From Elephas maximus indicus (Eukaryota > Chordata > Mammalia > Proboscidea > Elephantidae): DNA of 64,000 nucleotides. The notes under the pieces are model-generated. The model ran no database searches. It saw nothing but the letters and a program-made list of their open reading frames with translations, and was not told where the DNA came from. The translations under genes were made by a program, and so were the position numbers. Shown here piece by piece: positions 35,143 through 46,608 of the stretch. The stretch is taken from assembly GCF_024166365.1 (NCBI RefSeq), contig NC_064843.1, positions 57,002,532 through 57,066,531 on the forward strand. Direction: 5' to 3'. Every line of letters starts with the position of its first letter. The stretch's first letter is position 1.

Positions 35143-35694
35143 TGTGATGGTTAAGATTGTGTGTCAACTTGGATGTGGCACGATTCTCAGTGTTTTGGCA
35201 GTCATATAATGTTGAGATCACTTCCCTGTTGATAACTGATACATCATCACCCCCATGATGGGAAATGCTGTGAGTAGCCAATCAGTTGAAGGGGAGTTTC
35301 CCTGGGTGTGTGGCCTGTATTGAGTGTGGGTGGACATTCGGGCAGGACTCAGGGGCTTTTGCTCGTTCTGGATCCTGCAGCTAGCTTCTGTTCATCTGAC
35401 CTCCAGTTCGTGGGACTTGAGCTAGCAGTTTACCTGCAGACTTGCCTACCGATCTTGGGATTCATGGATCTGTACAGCCTGTGAGTAACAACTCTGCTCC
35501 CTGGCTGCTGATCTTGGGTTTACCAGCTCCTGCAGCTATGTGAATCAAGAGAAACCTCTTTCCTGACCCAGGGACTTGGACTTAGGACGTTACAGCCTCT
35601 ACAACCACAAGCCATTTCCTTGATATAAATTTCTGACCCTGTCTATATATATGCTTTACTGGTTTTGCTTCTCTAGAGTACACAGGCTAAGATA
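35143..35694 (+). repeat. 3' LTR of the ERVL provirus
   Basis: Aligned with the 5' LTR from TGTGATGG to the end, preceded by a purine-rich stretch ('gacaggggtgga') in the polypurine-tract position. Confidence 0.9.
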
Positions 35695-35699
35695 ACCAT

Positions 35700-37186
35700 C
35701 TTCATTATCATCAGGTAGAATTATTAATAATTAATTGCTCAGATGCCCATACTAATGTACAGGGCAACTTGTTCTTTGTTATTTAAAATTTTTTTTCATG
35801 TTTATTTTATATTCTCTTTTAATTTGTTAGGGATACACCATAAGTCTTTAACTGAGCTAGAACTATTTACATTTCTTCTAATTTGAATATCTACATAATA
35901 AAAAATGTTTTTATGTGATTGTTTAACATTACTTCCTACACTTATGTGCATCGTCATAAGACTGCATTTGTTTTAGTGTTTGTCTAATTTTCCATCAAAT
36001 TTCAGATTTTTTAGTTACTGAAGTACATGAGTGAACAAAACAGACAAAAATCTTCACCCTTGGGAAGGTTACAGTCTAGTGGAGATTATTTCATAACTGT
36101 CTAATGATTTCCACGTTGTTTCAACTTGAGAAACGAAGTTTTAATCCTCCTGGAATCCAGATTTCTGGGCTCCACGGAGGTAGGGTGACCTAGCCAGGCC
36201 ATTGCCCCGAGACGTTCTTTTGAACCTTGAGGAAACTGGTTTCTTAAAGTCACCTTTAAGCCAAACAAGTCTAGTAAACAGCTTAGTAAAGATTGTTTTG
36301 CCTTGGACATTGTGCTCTTTTGAGGAATTATTCATATGCAGTCAGTTTCAAGAAACAGAAACTCTGAAGGTCACCCTAGAGTTATGTTTTAGGGTATATC
36401 AGTAATTACTTCAATTATTCAAGACAATGCTGTATTAATTCCTTCCTGACCATAATTTTTCTTTTTTAATCGGTTTTGTTATAGCCCATTTTCCATGGCA
36501 ATGTCGATAAGATGGGGTATAAGAATCTTGGAGGTTCTCTCCTCTCAGGAACATTTTTGACTCCCTAGTTCAAATGTTACTGCAATTTGTGAATTGTATA
36601 TTAAATAAACTTCAATCAGTTTCTATTATTGACTTAATACAAATTTTGTTCTAACAGACTTTAGGTGCCCTTTTTGAAATAAAAATCCCCAGCTGATAGA
36701 ACCAGCTGTCCTCCTTCATCCCTGTGTCCAAGTCATAGCCAGCATTTAAGAAATAACATTTGTGAACCATTTATTTTGTACCTGGAAATGTGCTAATGGT
36801 TTTATATTTAGCTCATTTAACCCTCACGGTAATTCCAGAAGAGTTACTATTGTGAACCCTTTTACAAATAAGGAAAGTGAGGTTCCAGGAGCTTAGGTAA
36901 GGGGAGGATGGGGGAATAGATTTCCCAATCTTAGCTCATAATAACCATCTCATATTTCAGTAGTTGATACTTAACACACATTTGTTGAATGGATGCATAA
37001 ACAAATATATTTTTGTTTGTGAATTCCTATTCGGCTTAGCATAAACACTACCTACCTGAATTACTCAAAAAAAAAAAATCTAGGTATTTTCGTGGGGCAG
37101 GGAGAAGGTGGAAAGGGTAGTAATAAATTTTTTTTGAATGAGTTTAGCAGATATCTCATGAGTTTTGGTTATAACTCAAATGTGGT
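35700..37186. other. Non-genic stretch with L2 and MIR relics
   Basis: 36020-36090 ('gtgaacaaaacagacaaaaa', 'agtctagtggaga') is L2-like. 36770-36910 is an antisense MIR ('aaataaggaaagtgaggttc'). The remainder is unique-looking, with two overlapping short frames near 36.1-36.4 kb. Confidence 0.5.
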
Positions 37187-37654
37187 TGTCTTAGTCATCT
37201 AGTGCTGCTATAACAGAAATACCACAACTGGATGGCTTTAACGAAGAGAAATTTATTTCCTTACAGTAAAGTAGACTAAAAGTCCAAATTCAGGGTGTCA
37301 GCTCCAGGGATGACTTTCTCTCTCTGTTTCTCTGGAGGAAGGTCCTTGTCCTCAATCTTCCCATAGTCGAGGAGCTTCTCAGGTGCAGGGACCCTGGGTC
37401 CAAAGGACAAGGTCTGCTCCTGGTGCTGCTTTCTTGGGGGGTACGTCCCCAATTCTCTGCTTGCTTCCCTTTTCTATCTCAAGAGATTGCCTCAAGACAC
37501 AATCTAATCCCTAAAACAACTGCCACCCATCCTCCCTTATTAACATCACAGAGGCAGGATTTATAACATATAGGAAAATCACACAATACCAGGAATCATG
37601 GCCCAGCCCAACTGATACACACATTTTTGGGGAGATATAATTCAATCCATGACA
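37187..37654 (-). mobile_element. MaLR-type solo LTR with perfect 5-bp target duplication
   Basis: Antisense TGTCTTAG to 'tccatgaca', flanked by 'gtggt' at 37182-37186 and 37655-37659. It stands about 300 bases left of the SNRPB2 CpG island. Confidence 0.95.
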
Positions 37655-37959
37655 GTGGTTATCATAACTGGGGAGATGACCAGAGAGACATCAATTCACT
37701 TAACCTGGGCTGCCTCTGACATTCAAGCTCATCAGTAGATTGCTGGAGGAGAGTTTCCTCAGAGTCCTAGGAATCAAAAGCGACTTTATTTATTTATTTA
37801 TTTGGTATGTTAAACCCGGGGCCACCAGACCCAGAAATGGGAGACCATAGCACCTGCCCCATAAGCGGCATGAGAGGCTATGCCTGGAAAATTATACAGG
37901 ACTTCGGGAGCTGGAAGGCACCGGACTGAGGTTTTAACTCAAGGTCATCGTGGGGGTAA

Positions 37960-38545
37960 TGAGTGACGACCCTGCCGTTGTCCCCTTACTCAGTGGTCGG
38001 GTTTAACTTTGCACGATCCCGACAAAACCCGTCCCTTTCCTTACTCCCCTTTCCCGCCCCTTCTCCCCGCCCACCACGTAGGCGCAGGCGCAGAGAGATT
38101 CCCAGCAGTCGCCGCGAGGCATCGATCGACTCTGTGCTCGACTTCTCGACTAGCCGGCGCCCTATTGCGGCGCGTGGTAGCGTTGCTTCCGGTGCCTGGC
38201 TGTGTTTCCGACTTCCGGTTCAAAGCGGAGGAGGCCTGCGGTAGGTCGGAGCGCTTACTCTCTGGCTGTTTTGGTTTTTATGGGCCGTTTGTCCGCCTCT
38301 CCGCTGTCGGAGCCCGGAGAGGACGAGGCGCGGTGGTGCGCCGGGCACATCGGGCCCGGGGTTGGTCAGCGGTGGGCTGAGTGACGCGCTGGCCCGGCGG
38401 GCCTCGGATCTTAGGGGCGCTGTCCCTAGCGGGACCGGATGGGAGCGCGGATTCCGCGCCTGTGGGCTTCGGGCCGGGGCCTTGGGGGTGCGTGCCTGTG
38501 TCGGGAGTGCAGTCTGGAGGGACGCCAGACTCCTGCTTAACAAAC
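37960..38545 (+). promoter_or_regulatory. SNRPB2: CpG island promoter of SNRPB2
   Basis: The only dense CpG cluster in the window; CpGs are frequent from about 38035 to 38540 and rare elsewhere. It contains two ETS/GABP-type sites, GCTTCCGG at 38185-38192 and ACTTCCGG at 38211-38218, and no TATA box, as expected of a housekeeping gene. It lies 2.4 kb upstream of the first coding exon. Long frames on both strands here reflect GC-rich sequence with few stops, not genes. Confidence 0.85.
38150..38240 (+). other. SNRPB2: Probable non-coding exon 1 of SNRPB2
   Basis: A good donor GTAGGT begins at 38241, right after 'gaggaggcctgcg' and just downstream of the two ETS-like sites. Human SNRPB2 has an untranslated first exon followed by a coding second exon, and the acceptor at 40587 fits. 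The 5' edge is a guess, because the transcription start cannot be read from sequence. Confidence 0.55.
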
Positions 38546-38699
38546 AAGTAACCGATGCTAAGTCCCAGCCTCCCCTCCCCGCCCCTTGTGGAGCCCTGCC
38601 GGCGCGATGGTTAACGGTTCGGCTGCGGGAACCCACTAGCAGCTTCATGGGAAAAAAAGACCTGGAGATCGTGCTCCCATAAAGGCTGTTGTCGTGTGG

Positions 38700-38890
38700 C
38701 GCGGAGCCGATTCTGCCTCGTAATGACACTATAGGACAGGGTAGAATTGCCTCCTAGGCTTTCCAAGGCTGTAAAGGTTTAGGAAGCCGACTGCCGCCAT
38801 CTTTATCCCTTGGAATGGCTGGTGGGTACTAACCCCCGACCTTTCGGTTGGCAGCCGAGCGCTTAACCGCTGCGCCGCTAGGGCACCTCC
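38700..38890 (-). repeat. AfroSINE in SNRPB2 intron 1
   Basis: Antisense, tail 'gccgattctgcctcgtaatg' and head 'aaccgctgcgccgctagggc'. The copy has kept many CpGs, consistent with lying at the edge of an unmethylated island. Confidence 0.85.
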
Positions 38891-38904
38891 AGGTAAAGAT
38901 GACA

Positions 38905-38985
38905 GCGTAGGAAACCCTATGGGGCAGTCCAGCGCTGTCCTGTATGGTCGCTGTGAGTCGGAATCAACTCCAAGGCACACAGAAA
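38905..38985 (+). repeat. AfroSINE 3' half, sense
   Basis: 'ggaaaccctatggggcagtc' and 'gctgtgagtcggaatcaact'. It lies tail-outward next to the antisense copy at 38700. Confidence 0.8.
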
Positions 38986-39526
38986 CAGTGCTCCTTTGCT
39001 CCTGTGAGGTGTTTACAATTCCCTGTGAGCTTTCAAGTGACTTTTAGCGGTTCCCTTTTGGATTGGGGAGGTGATTCTGGGAACCTCTGTGCTGGTTCAG
39101 GCGTCCATCACACCACGCAGGAGATGTTGCAAGAGCCCCCCATTTGATCTCCCCGCCGTCAGTTAGACCTCTGTTTCTGTCACTTCCCTCTTCTTTGCGA
39201 CCCCATCCCTTCTCCAGATCGCAGGTAAAGCAAGTTTGAGTAGCATTACCGTTTACCCGCACAAGTTCTGTCCCTGTCAGCAGCCCCGTCCTTTGTCAGT
39301 GATCTGTGCTGTTCACATACAGTGGGTGCTCCATAGATGTTTGTGAAAGAGGCAGTATGTGAGATTACCCAAGGAGATAAAGCAAGTTCACGATTGGCCA
39401 CTAAAAAGCTACACACACCGTGAAACAGTGTGGTGGTGTCCGAGAAGTGCAAGAGAAGATACAGGGCTGAATTCCCAGGCCTGCTGCCACGTGTCCTTAG
39501 GCAAAGACCTTGACCTGTAAGAAACC

Positions 39527-39718
39527 AGTTGCCCTCCAGTAGATTCTGACTCAAGACAACCCTATGTGTGTCAGGGTAGAACTGCGCTCCCTTGGGTTTT
39601 CAGCGACAAATTTTCCGGAAGTCAGTCTCCAGGCCTTTCTTCCAAGGTGCTTCTGAGTGGACTCCGATCTTTTGGCTAGCCGCCAAGCTGTTAGCTATCT
39701 GAACCACCCAGGGACCGT
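39527..39718 (-). repeat. AfroSINE variant in intron 1
   Basis: Antisense: 'cctatgtgtgtcagggtaga', 'aaggtgcttctgagtggact' and head 'tgaaccacccagggacc'. Confidence 0.85.
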
Positions 39719-39799
39719 CACCTGCGATAGCGATGAAGAGTCGCTGGTTCAGGGGCTTACTGCTGTTGGACGTTCTCGCGTTTAGCCTGCGGAGTTCTC

Positions 39800-39985
39800 T
39801 TGGGTAGGTGCTGTTACAGTTGTTGCTGTGGAGTTGGCTTTGACTCCTGGCGACCTTCATCCCCATTTTATAGATGTGGACCCTGAGGCTTGAGAAATTA
39901 AGGAACTTGACTCCCCCGTCAGTCAGCAGCTCGTGAAGAGCATGGCCACTGTTTGGATTTAGGTCTGGCCAGTGCCAGCATCTGA
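39800..39985 (-). repeat. AfroSINE/RTE tail fragment plus MIR relic
   Basis: 39808-39858 carries a short tail ('gtggagttggctttgactcc'). 39855-39985 is an antisense MIR ('ccccattttatagatgtgga'). Confidence 0.55.
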
Positions 39986-40587
39986 GTGCCTTTTCACCTT
40001 GCGGTCCTGTACCGCTCTGTCTGAGCTGCATTCCTTCACACTGGCTGGGGACGACCGTGGGGTCAGGACGTGTGGCGGTGGTGTGTATCAGTGAATAGGT
40101 GTCCCAGTGCTTTTTAAGTGTTCTCATGAAGCAGTGCTTGGCAAACTTCACTAATGTTCTATCTTCATGATTTTTAGTGGACGTACCTTTGCTAGTATCT
40201 TTTTCATTTTTCTTAAGATCTACTCAATTTTTCAGTAATTTCATTAATAAAAAGCTGTTTCACTAGGTAAATGGAAAAACAGTATCACTTACTATAAGTA
40301 AAAGGTAAATATAAAAGTAAGTGCATTGAACAAAATAATGCTATTAAATTCTGACTAAGTGCTAGTATTTGACCAAGGTTTTGAGCCTGAGAACTCTTCT
40401 TTTGTTTAAAAAGGAGAACTAGCAAGTGTTGGACAGGTGTTAAAGACTGCTGCCAAACTGACATTTTCTTGGAGTCAGGATTGAAAGAGAATTGAGAGGT
40501 TAATAAGCCTTGTGTTGTATCCTTATGCCACACTGGGCTGTGATTTCATTCTCCCAGTTTATAACACAATATGTACTTTCTCTTTAG

Positions 40588-40677
40588 GCTGTTTGAACAA
40601 TTTAATCTAAAACATGGATATCAGACCAAATCATACAATTTATATCAACAATATGAATGACAAAATTAAAAAAGAGG
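40588..40677 (+). CDS. SNRPB2: SNRPB2 coding exon 1 (transcript exon 2)
   Basis: Acceptor 'tctttag' ends at 40587. 26 bases of 5' UTR precede ATG at 40614, and 64 coding bases encode residues 1-21 plus one base. Donor GTAAGT begins at 40678. It covers RNP2 of RRM1. Confidence 0.95.
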
Positions 40678-43600
40678 GTAAGTGCTTTAAATATATACAC
40701 ATATTAGTTCACAACTAAAGTGTGTTTACCCAGTACTATCTTAAAAAAATTGAACTGCCCCAAAACTTCTCCTCCAGGCATTTCTCAGTGCCTGCAATAA
40801 TGGTTTGCTCGTTTTTGTGTAACGATTTAAAGTTTTTTAAATAAAATGAAAATATGTAGGGACTAAAAGTGTGTGGTGGAAACCCTGGTGGTGTAGTGGT
40901 TAAGTGCTACAGCTGCTAACCGAAAGGTTGGCGGTTCGAATCCACCAGGTGCTCCTTGGAAACTCTGTGGGGCAGTTCTACTCTGTCCTATAGGGTCGCT
41001 ATAAGTCGGAATCAACTCGACGGCAATAGGTTTGGTTTGGTTTTTTTTTTTTTTTTGGACAGTGTGCAGAGTCTGTTTTCACTCATACTGGTATTGTGGT
41101 TTCCAGTAACTTTTTAAATTACATGACCAACAAATAGCATGCTGTGTTTTTACTGAAATATGTAACTGTGTATGTGTAGCGAGGAGACATTTCAATGCAG
41201 TCATTTTATGAAGACCTTCATCATTGTTTCATTCACACATAACTTTTTTCTACTCTAATTTTACACAGAATTGAAGCGATCCTTATACGCCCTGTTTTCT
41301 CAGTTTGGTCATGTGGTAGATATTGTGGCTTTAAAGACTATGAAGATGAGGGGACAGGCCTTTGTAATATTTAAAGAGCTGGGCTCATCCACAAATGCCT
41401 TGAGACAGTTACAAGGATTTCCATTTTATGGCAAACCAATGGTAAGTCAGTCTTTCTTACTATTTCAGATTTAGTCACTGTTATGGTATGGCAGATTTGT
41501 AAACATACACTGGAAACTTTGGCTGCTGCTTTCTGCTTTTTACTTCTCTGTGTTGGAGGCATATGTCCTAAAAGCTGTAATTTTCTTAAGTGAGCTTAGT
41601 TGCATTGAGTAAGGGGCCTGAATATAGGTGTTTAGGTTTCCTTATGAACCAAGGCAAGTCTCCCTCCTTCAATTAAGAGCTGTGTGAGGGCCTACTGTGT
41701 GCCTGGACCTCTGTAGGCTTGGACGTACAGAAGTGAGCCTGATAAAGATGCTGCTAACGTGGTGCTTGTATCCTAGTGGAGGAGATGGTGAAGGAGCAAG
41801 CAAGCAAACAAGATGTGGCAGCTGTCGTCTCCTGGGTGTTGTGTGTTAGGAAACGTTCGAGGCATTTTACTTGTATTAAACATCACAAGTATTATTGTAC
41901 TATTATTGCTTCCATTTTACCTGTGAGGGTAGTAGAGCAGAAGGTACCTTGTGAGTCAGTGGCAGCAATGGCATTCTAACCCAGGCAGTCTGGCTTCAGA
42001 GCTGAGTTCTCAACCACTGCTCTGTACTGCCCGTACCTGACTCAGGTGTGCTGAGCTCTGATAAGGAGTGGGGTCCTAATTCTTGTAAGTGCTGGGAGTG
42101 AAACATACAGGGTGATGTGATGGAGGATGACTGGTTGGTGTAGAGAGGGTTACTGGTTAGAAACATTGGTCAGGGAAGGGCTTTCTGGAGGAGAGTTTAA
42201 GCTGAGATCTGAAGGATGAAGAGGAAACACTTGCAGAGAGAAAAGAAATTGAAGGGCCCCCAAAAGGAAAAGAGCTTAGTGTTTTGAGAGACTGAAGAAG
42301 GGCGAGTGTTGCTTGAGTGTTCGGAGCATGGTGGGTGGAGAGGGGAGCTATTCCCAGTGAGGTCGGGGAGGTGGCTTTGATGGCATGGAAGGGAGTTTGG
42401 GCTTATTTTATTTATTTTTATAGAAACACATTAGTAGTAGAGTTTAATTCAGTTCTCAATTATAACAGTTCAAATGGGCAAAAAATAACATACACTGGGA
42501 TGTGTTGTTGTGTGCTGTTGAATTGATTCTGACTCATAGCCACCCTATATGACAGAGTAGAACTGCCCTGCTAGGTTTCCTAGGCTGTAATCTAATCTTC
42601 ACAGGCGCAGATTGCCAGATCTTTTCGACCACGAAGCCACTGGTGGGTTTGAACCACTGACCTTTTGGATACCAGCCAACCACTTAACCATTGCACCACC
42701 AGGGCTCCTTCATTGGTATATTAAAAAAAAAAAAAACACCATTGCCTTTGAGTCAATTCTGCCTTATACTGACCCTATAGAACAGAGTAGTACTGCCTCT
42801 TAGAGTTTTCAGGGAGCACCTGGTAGATTCAAACTGCCAACCTTTCGGTTAGCAGCCATAGCACTTAACCACTATGCCACCAGAGTTTCCCATTGGGATA
42901 TAGGATATTAAAAAAAATTAATGACAGCATAGGCAATATTCTCATCTCAAAAGACTAGAAATAAATAATAACCCAGACCCAGATAGAATGGGAGAAAAAG
43001 TGTAGAACAAAACCAAATTGTTAAAAAAGTCAAACTGGACAGAGGACTCCCTAGGACTATCGTCCTGAGACACTCTTTAAACCTTGAACTGAAACTATCC
43101 CCTGAAAAGATCACCTTTTAGTGAAACAGCACAGTGGCACACAAAATAAAGGATATTACCCGTAAGAATGCTGCTCTAGTAAATAATCATCTGAATATTT
43201 ATGAGACCAAAAGATCAACGTTTACTCTAAAGCAAAGATGAGAAGATAAGGGCGTAGGGAAACTAAAGTAATAGAAATGGAACAACCGGAACACAATTAA
43301 AGAGAATGTTGACACACTGTGCAAAATGTATTATCACTGAACAAGTTGTGTGGAAATTGTGAAATGGATCCTAACTGTTGAACTTTCACCAAAAACGCAA
43401 TAATGTATTACTAAAAATAATAGTAATAACCAGAAAATTAAACCTTTGTCTGTAAATTTATTAAAAAAACAAGTATGTGCCAAAAGAAAACAAAATCATG
43501 AATCAAACAGGAAATCCAGTCTGAAATTTTAGAAATACCGTAGTGAAACCCTACGTATCAGAAGCTTTGCAGTTTAGATAAAATAATGATCAAAGGAAAA

Positions 43601-46572
43601 TTCATAGTTTTAAATTCATAGGCTTTATTAATGATTAACAGTGACTGGAAATAAAATAGTTATATGCATGGAAAGTTTTAAGCTGGGATTGACCTAATGA
43701 GATTCTTGTCTGGCTGGGTGAAGACTGGATTGTGGCAGGACCAGAGAAGCGGTAGGTAAGGCAACCAGGAGGCCCTTAGTGTAAGTCAGAGTTGATCGAG
43801 GGTTGGATTAGGATGGAGACAGGCTATAAGCAAGAGGTCCTTGCAGCAAGTGAGTTTCAGGATCTTGGGTGTGAATTTCAAAGTGCCTTCCTTCTGGAAT
43901 TGGAATGTGAAGTGACCTCGTTTTTAGAGTCAAGGCCCAGGGTTTAGAGGACCTAAGTCCTCCTTCTGCCATTTACTGGCTCCGTGCCCTTGGTCAGTTT
44001 CACCAACTCTAAAATGTAAGTAAGTTGGGACATTCTTTGATCTAATCCTGGGGTCAGCAAACACTTTGTGTAAAGGGCCAGGTAATTAGTCTTAGGCTTT
44101 GTGGGCCACATATGGGTCTCTGTTCATATTTTTTGCTATTGTTTGGTTTTTTTTTAACAATTTAAAATTGCAAAAAAAAAAAAAATTTTTTTTTTTTCAC
44201 TCACCAAACCCACTAACGTCGAGTCAATTCCAACTCATAGTGACCCTGTAGGACAGAGTAGAACGGCCCCATAGAGTTTCCAAGGAGCGCCTGGTGGATT
44301 CAAACCGCTGACGTTTTGGTTAGCGCTGTAGCACTTAACTACTACGCCACCAGGGTTAAGCCGTACAAAAACAGACTGAATTTGGTCCATAGGATGTAGC
44401 TTGTAGAACCCGTTCATTTTACAGATGAACGATCAGTCACAGAAAGGTCAGTTGCTTACCCAAGTTATATTAATTTAACCAGTGTCTGGCTCAGGACTTG
44501 AAAGCTAATCTAACACCCATTTTCATGATTTTTTTTTTTTTTCTATTACAATTCGGAATTGACTCAAAGGCAACTAACAACAATAATGGGGCCAGTAGGA
44601 GTCCCTGGGTGGCGCAGATGGTCAAGCACTGGACTAGTAACCAAAAGGCTGGCGGTTCAGATCCACCCACAGGCACCTCGGAAGTAGGCCTGGCGATCTG
44701 CTTCCAAAAGGTTACAGCCTTGAACACCCTATAGAGCACAGTTCTACTCTGACACACATGGGGTCACTATGAGTTGGAATCGACTCAGTGGCAACTTAAA
44801 ACAAGAGTAGCAGGGATCAGACTTCCTGGTCTGACAAAGACCGGAGAAACCCCAAGAATATGGCCCCCTCAGTAGTGAAGTCACTCCTGAGGTTCACCTT
44901 TCAGCCAAAGATTAGACAGGCCCTAAAACAAAATGAGACTAAATGGGCGCACCAGCCAAGGGGCAGGGAGAGAGGCAGGAGGGGACAGGAAAGCTGGTAA
45001 TGGGGAACCCAGGGTCAAGAAGGGGAGAGCGTTGACATGTTGTGAGGTTGGCAACCAGTGTCACAAACAATATGTGTGTTGTTTATTAAGAAACATATTT
45101 GCCTGGTATACCTTCACGTAAAGTACAATAAAAAATTAAAAAAAAAAAAAAAAAGAGTAGCAGGGGTCAGCAAACTTTTTTGTAAAGGGCCAAATAGTAA
45201 ATATTTAAGCTTCACAGCCCAGATGTTTTCTGTTGCAACTACTCAGCTCTTCCTTTAGAGAATGGAAAGCAGCCATAAAAATAAAATGTATGTGAATGGA
45301 TATGACTGCCTCAATAAAACTTTATTTACAAAAACATGCAGCCTGGGCTGCCGACTGTAATTTCGTGAACCCTGCTCTATACCACACTAATCAGTACTGA
45401 GCACTTTTTTGTCTGTTAGTGGAGCAAGTTTTCTTCTCATCCTCTAGCCAGCTCTCCCTATTCCATCACTTCACAGCCCGTCAGTTGGGAGGAGCATAAG
45501 ACTGGGTTTTAGTTTGAATCTAAAATTACATTAATGTGAAGGAGCAATTTTTTCCTGCTGAGAGTTTTAAGACTGTTTTGTTGAGATGACAAGTCTGCTT
45601 GTGCCTGTTATTCAGATGCAGGAAAGCTAGAAATGGTTTGCTTTGTTTTGCACCAGCTTCACCTTGCCAACTTATTTTCTTTTTAAATCAGTGGAAAAAT
45701 CCATTAAATTTATATTGAAGGTGTTTCAGGGAGGGCCGTTCTTTGCTTTCGGGAAGGTAGCAGGAACCGCCTTACCCCCAGCATCCTGGCAGAGAGGGAA
45801 TGAATGGTCTTCTTTGAGCTGACTTGTTTGTGTTTAAAAAAGCCCATTGCCATCGAGTCGATCCTGACTCATAGCTCTTCTGTTTTAACTCCAACGGGCG
45901 AGATCAGAAATGAACAAAATTTGCTGTAACTTGGAACTCAAAACAAAATTATTTTCTGCGATTCAAGAACATTTGGTTACTTAATGCCAAAAATATCTCA
46001 GTAAAGTAAAACCTTCTTCGTAAGGACTTCTCTCATGAAACCACTGGCTTAAATGTAAATCTTGCCTCTTCTCTGCAGGTGACTTATGGTTTTCAGTCTA
46101 GACTAGGATTTCTCAGCCTTAGCACCTTTGACATTCTGAACCAGATAATTCTTTGTTGGAGGGAAAGGGGTTTCATCCTGTGATTTGTAGCTAAGAGCTG
46201 TGGCTGAGATCAGAGATTTTCACAGGGACTGGGTCATAATGACAGGTAACAGGGTTATACAGTTATACACACAGATCAGGCCACCCGAGATCTGTTCAGA
46301 CCTGGGACAAGGTTGAAGACCCAAGGGAGTAGGGAGAGAACCCTTGGGACCTAGTCAAAAGTAAGTTTATGCTAGATGTCCATTTCAGTTCTACCATTTT
46401 ATGGATCACTGTACTCCCTTTGGAAACCCTGATGGTATAGTGGTTAAGAGCTACGGCTGCTAACCAAAAGGTTGGCAGTTCGAATCACCCAGGCACTCAT
46501 TGGAAACCCCGTGGGGCAGTTCTGCTCTGTCCTATAGAGTCACTATGAGTCAGAATCGACTCAACGGCAGTG

Positions 46573-46608
<36 letters not shown>

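Larger units (their letters stand above)
25514..35694 (+). mobile_element. ERVL (class III) provirus, two LTRs, multiply interrupted
   Basis: An old endogenous retrovirus: 5' LTR, primer-binding site, gag, protease, reverse transcriptase, RNase H, integrase and dUTPase regions, 3' LTR, all in sense order and no envelope, which is the known layout of ERVL. The 5-bp direct repeat 'accat' at 25509-25513 and 35695-35699 fixes the edges. The LTRs differ visibly at about one base in six or seven in the parts I aligned by eye, so the insertion is old. All coding parts carry stops and frame breaks. Later insertions are at 27351-27862 (MaLR), 29479-31075 (RTE), 31124-32189 (MaLR with RTE) and 33044-33518 (MaLR). 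Confidence 0.9.

Noticed and set aside
38220-38729. 169-codon antisense frame and 123-codon sense frame in the CpG island
   Set aside because: GC-rich sequence has few stops; the frames overlap each other, contain no recognised domain, and one runs into an AfroSINE.
39600-40151. 183-codon antisense frame in SNRPB2 intron 1
   Set aside because: Crosses an AfroSINE, an RTE/AfroSINE tail and a MIR relic, so its translation is repeat sequence.
40878-40960. tRNA-like head with a B-box-like motif, possible tRNA gene
   Set aside because: Is the head of an AfroSINE; no full cloverleaf, and the same sequence recurs across the window.
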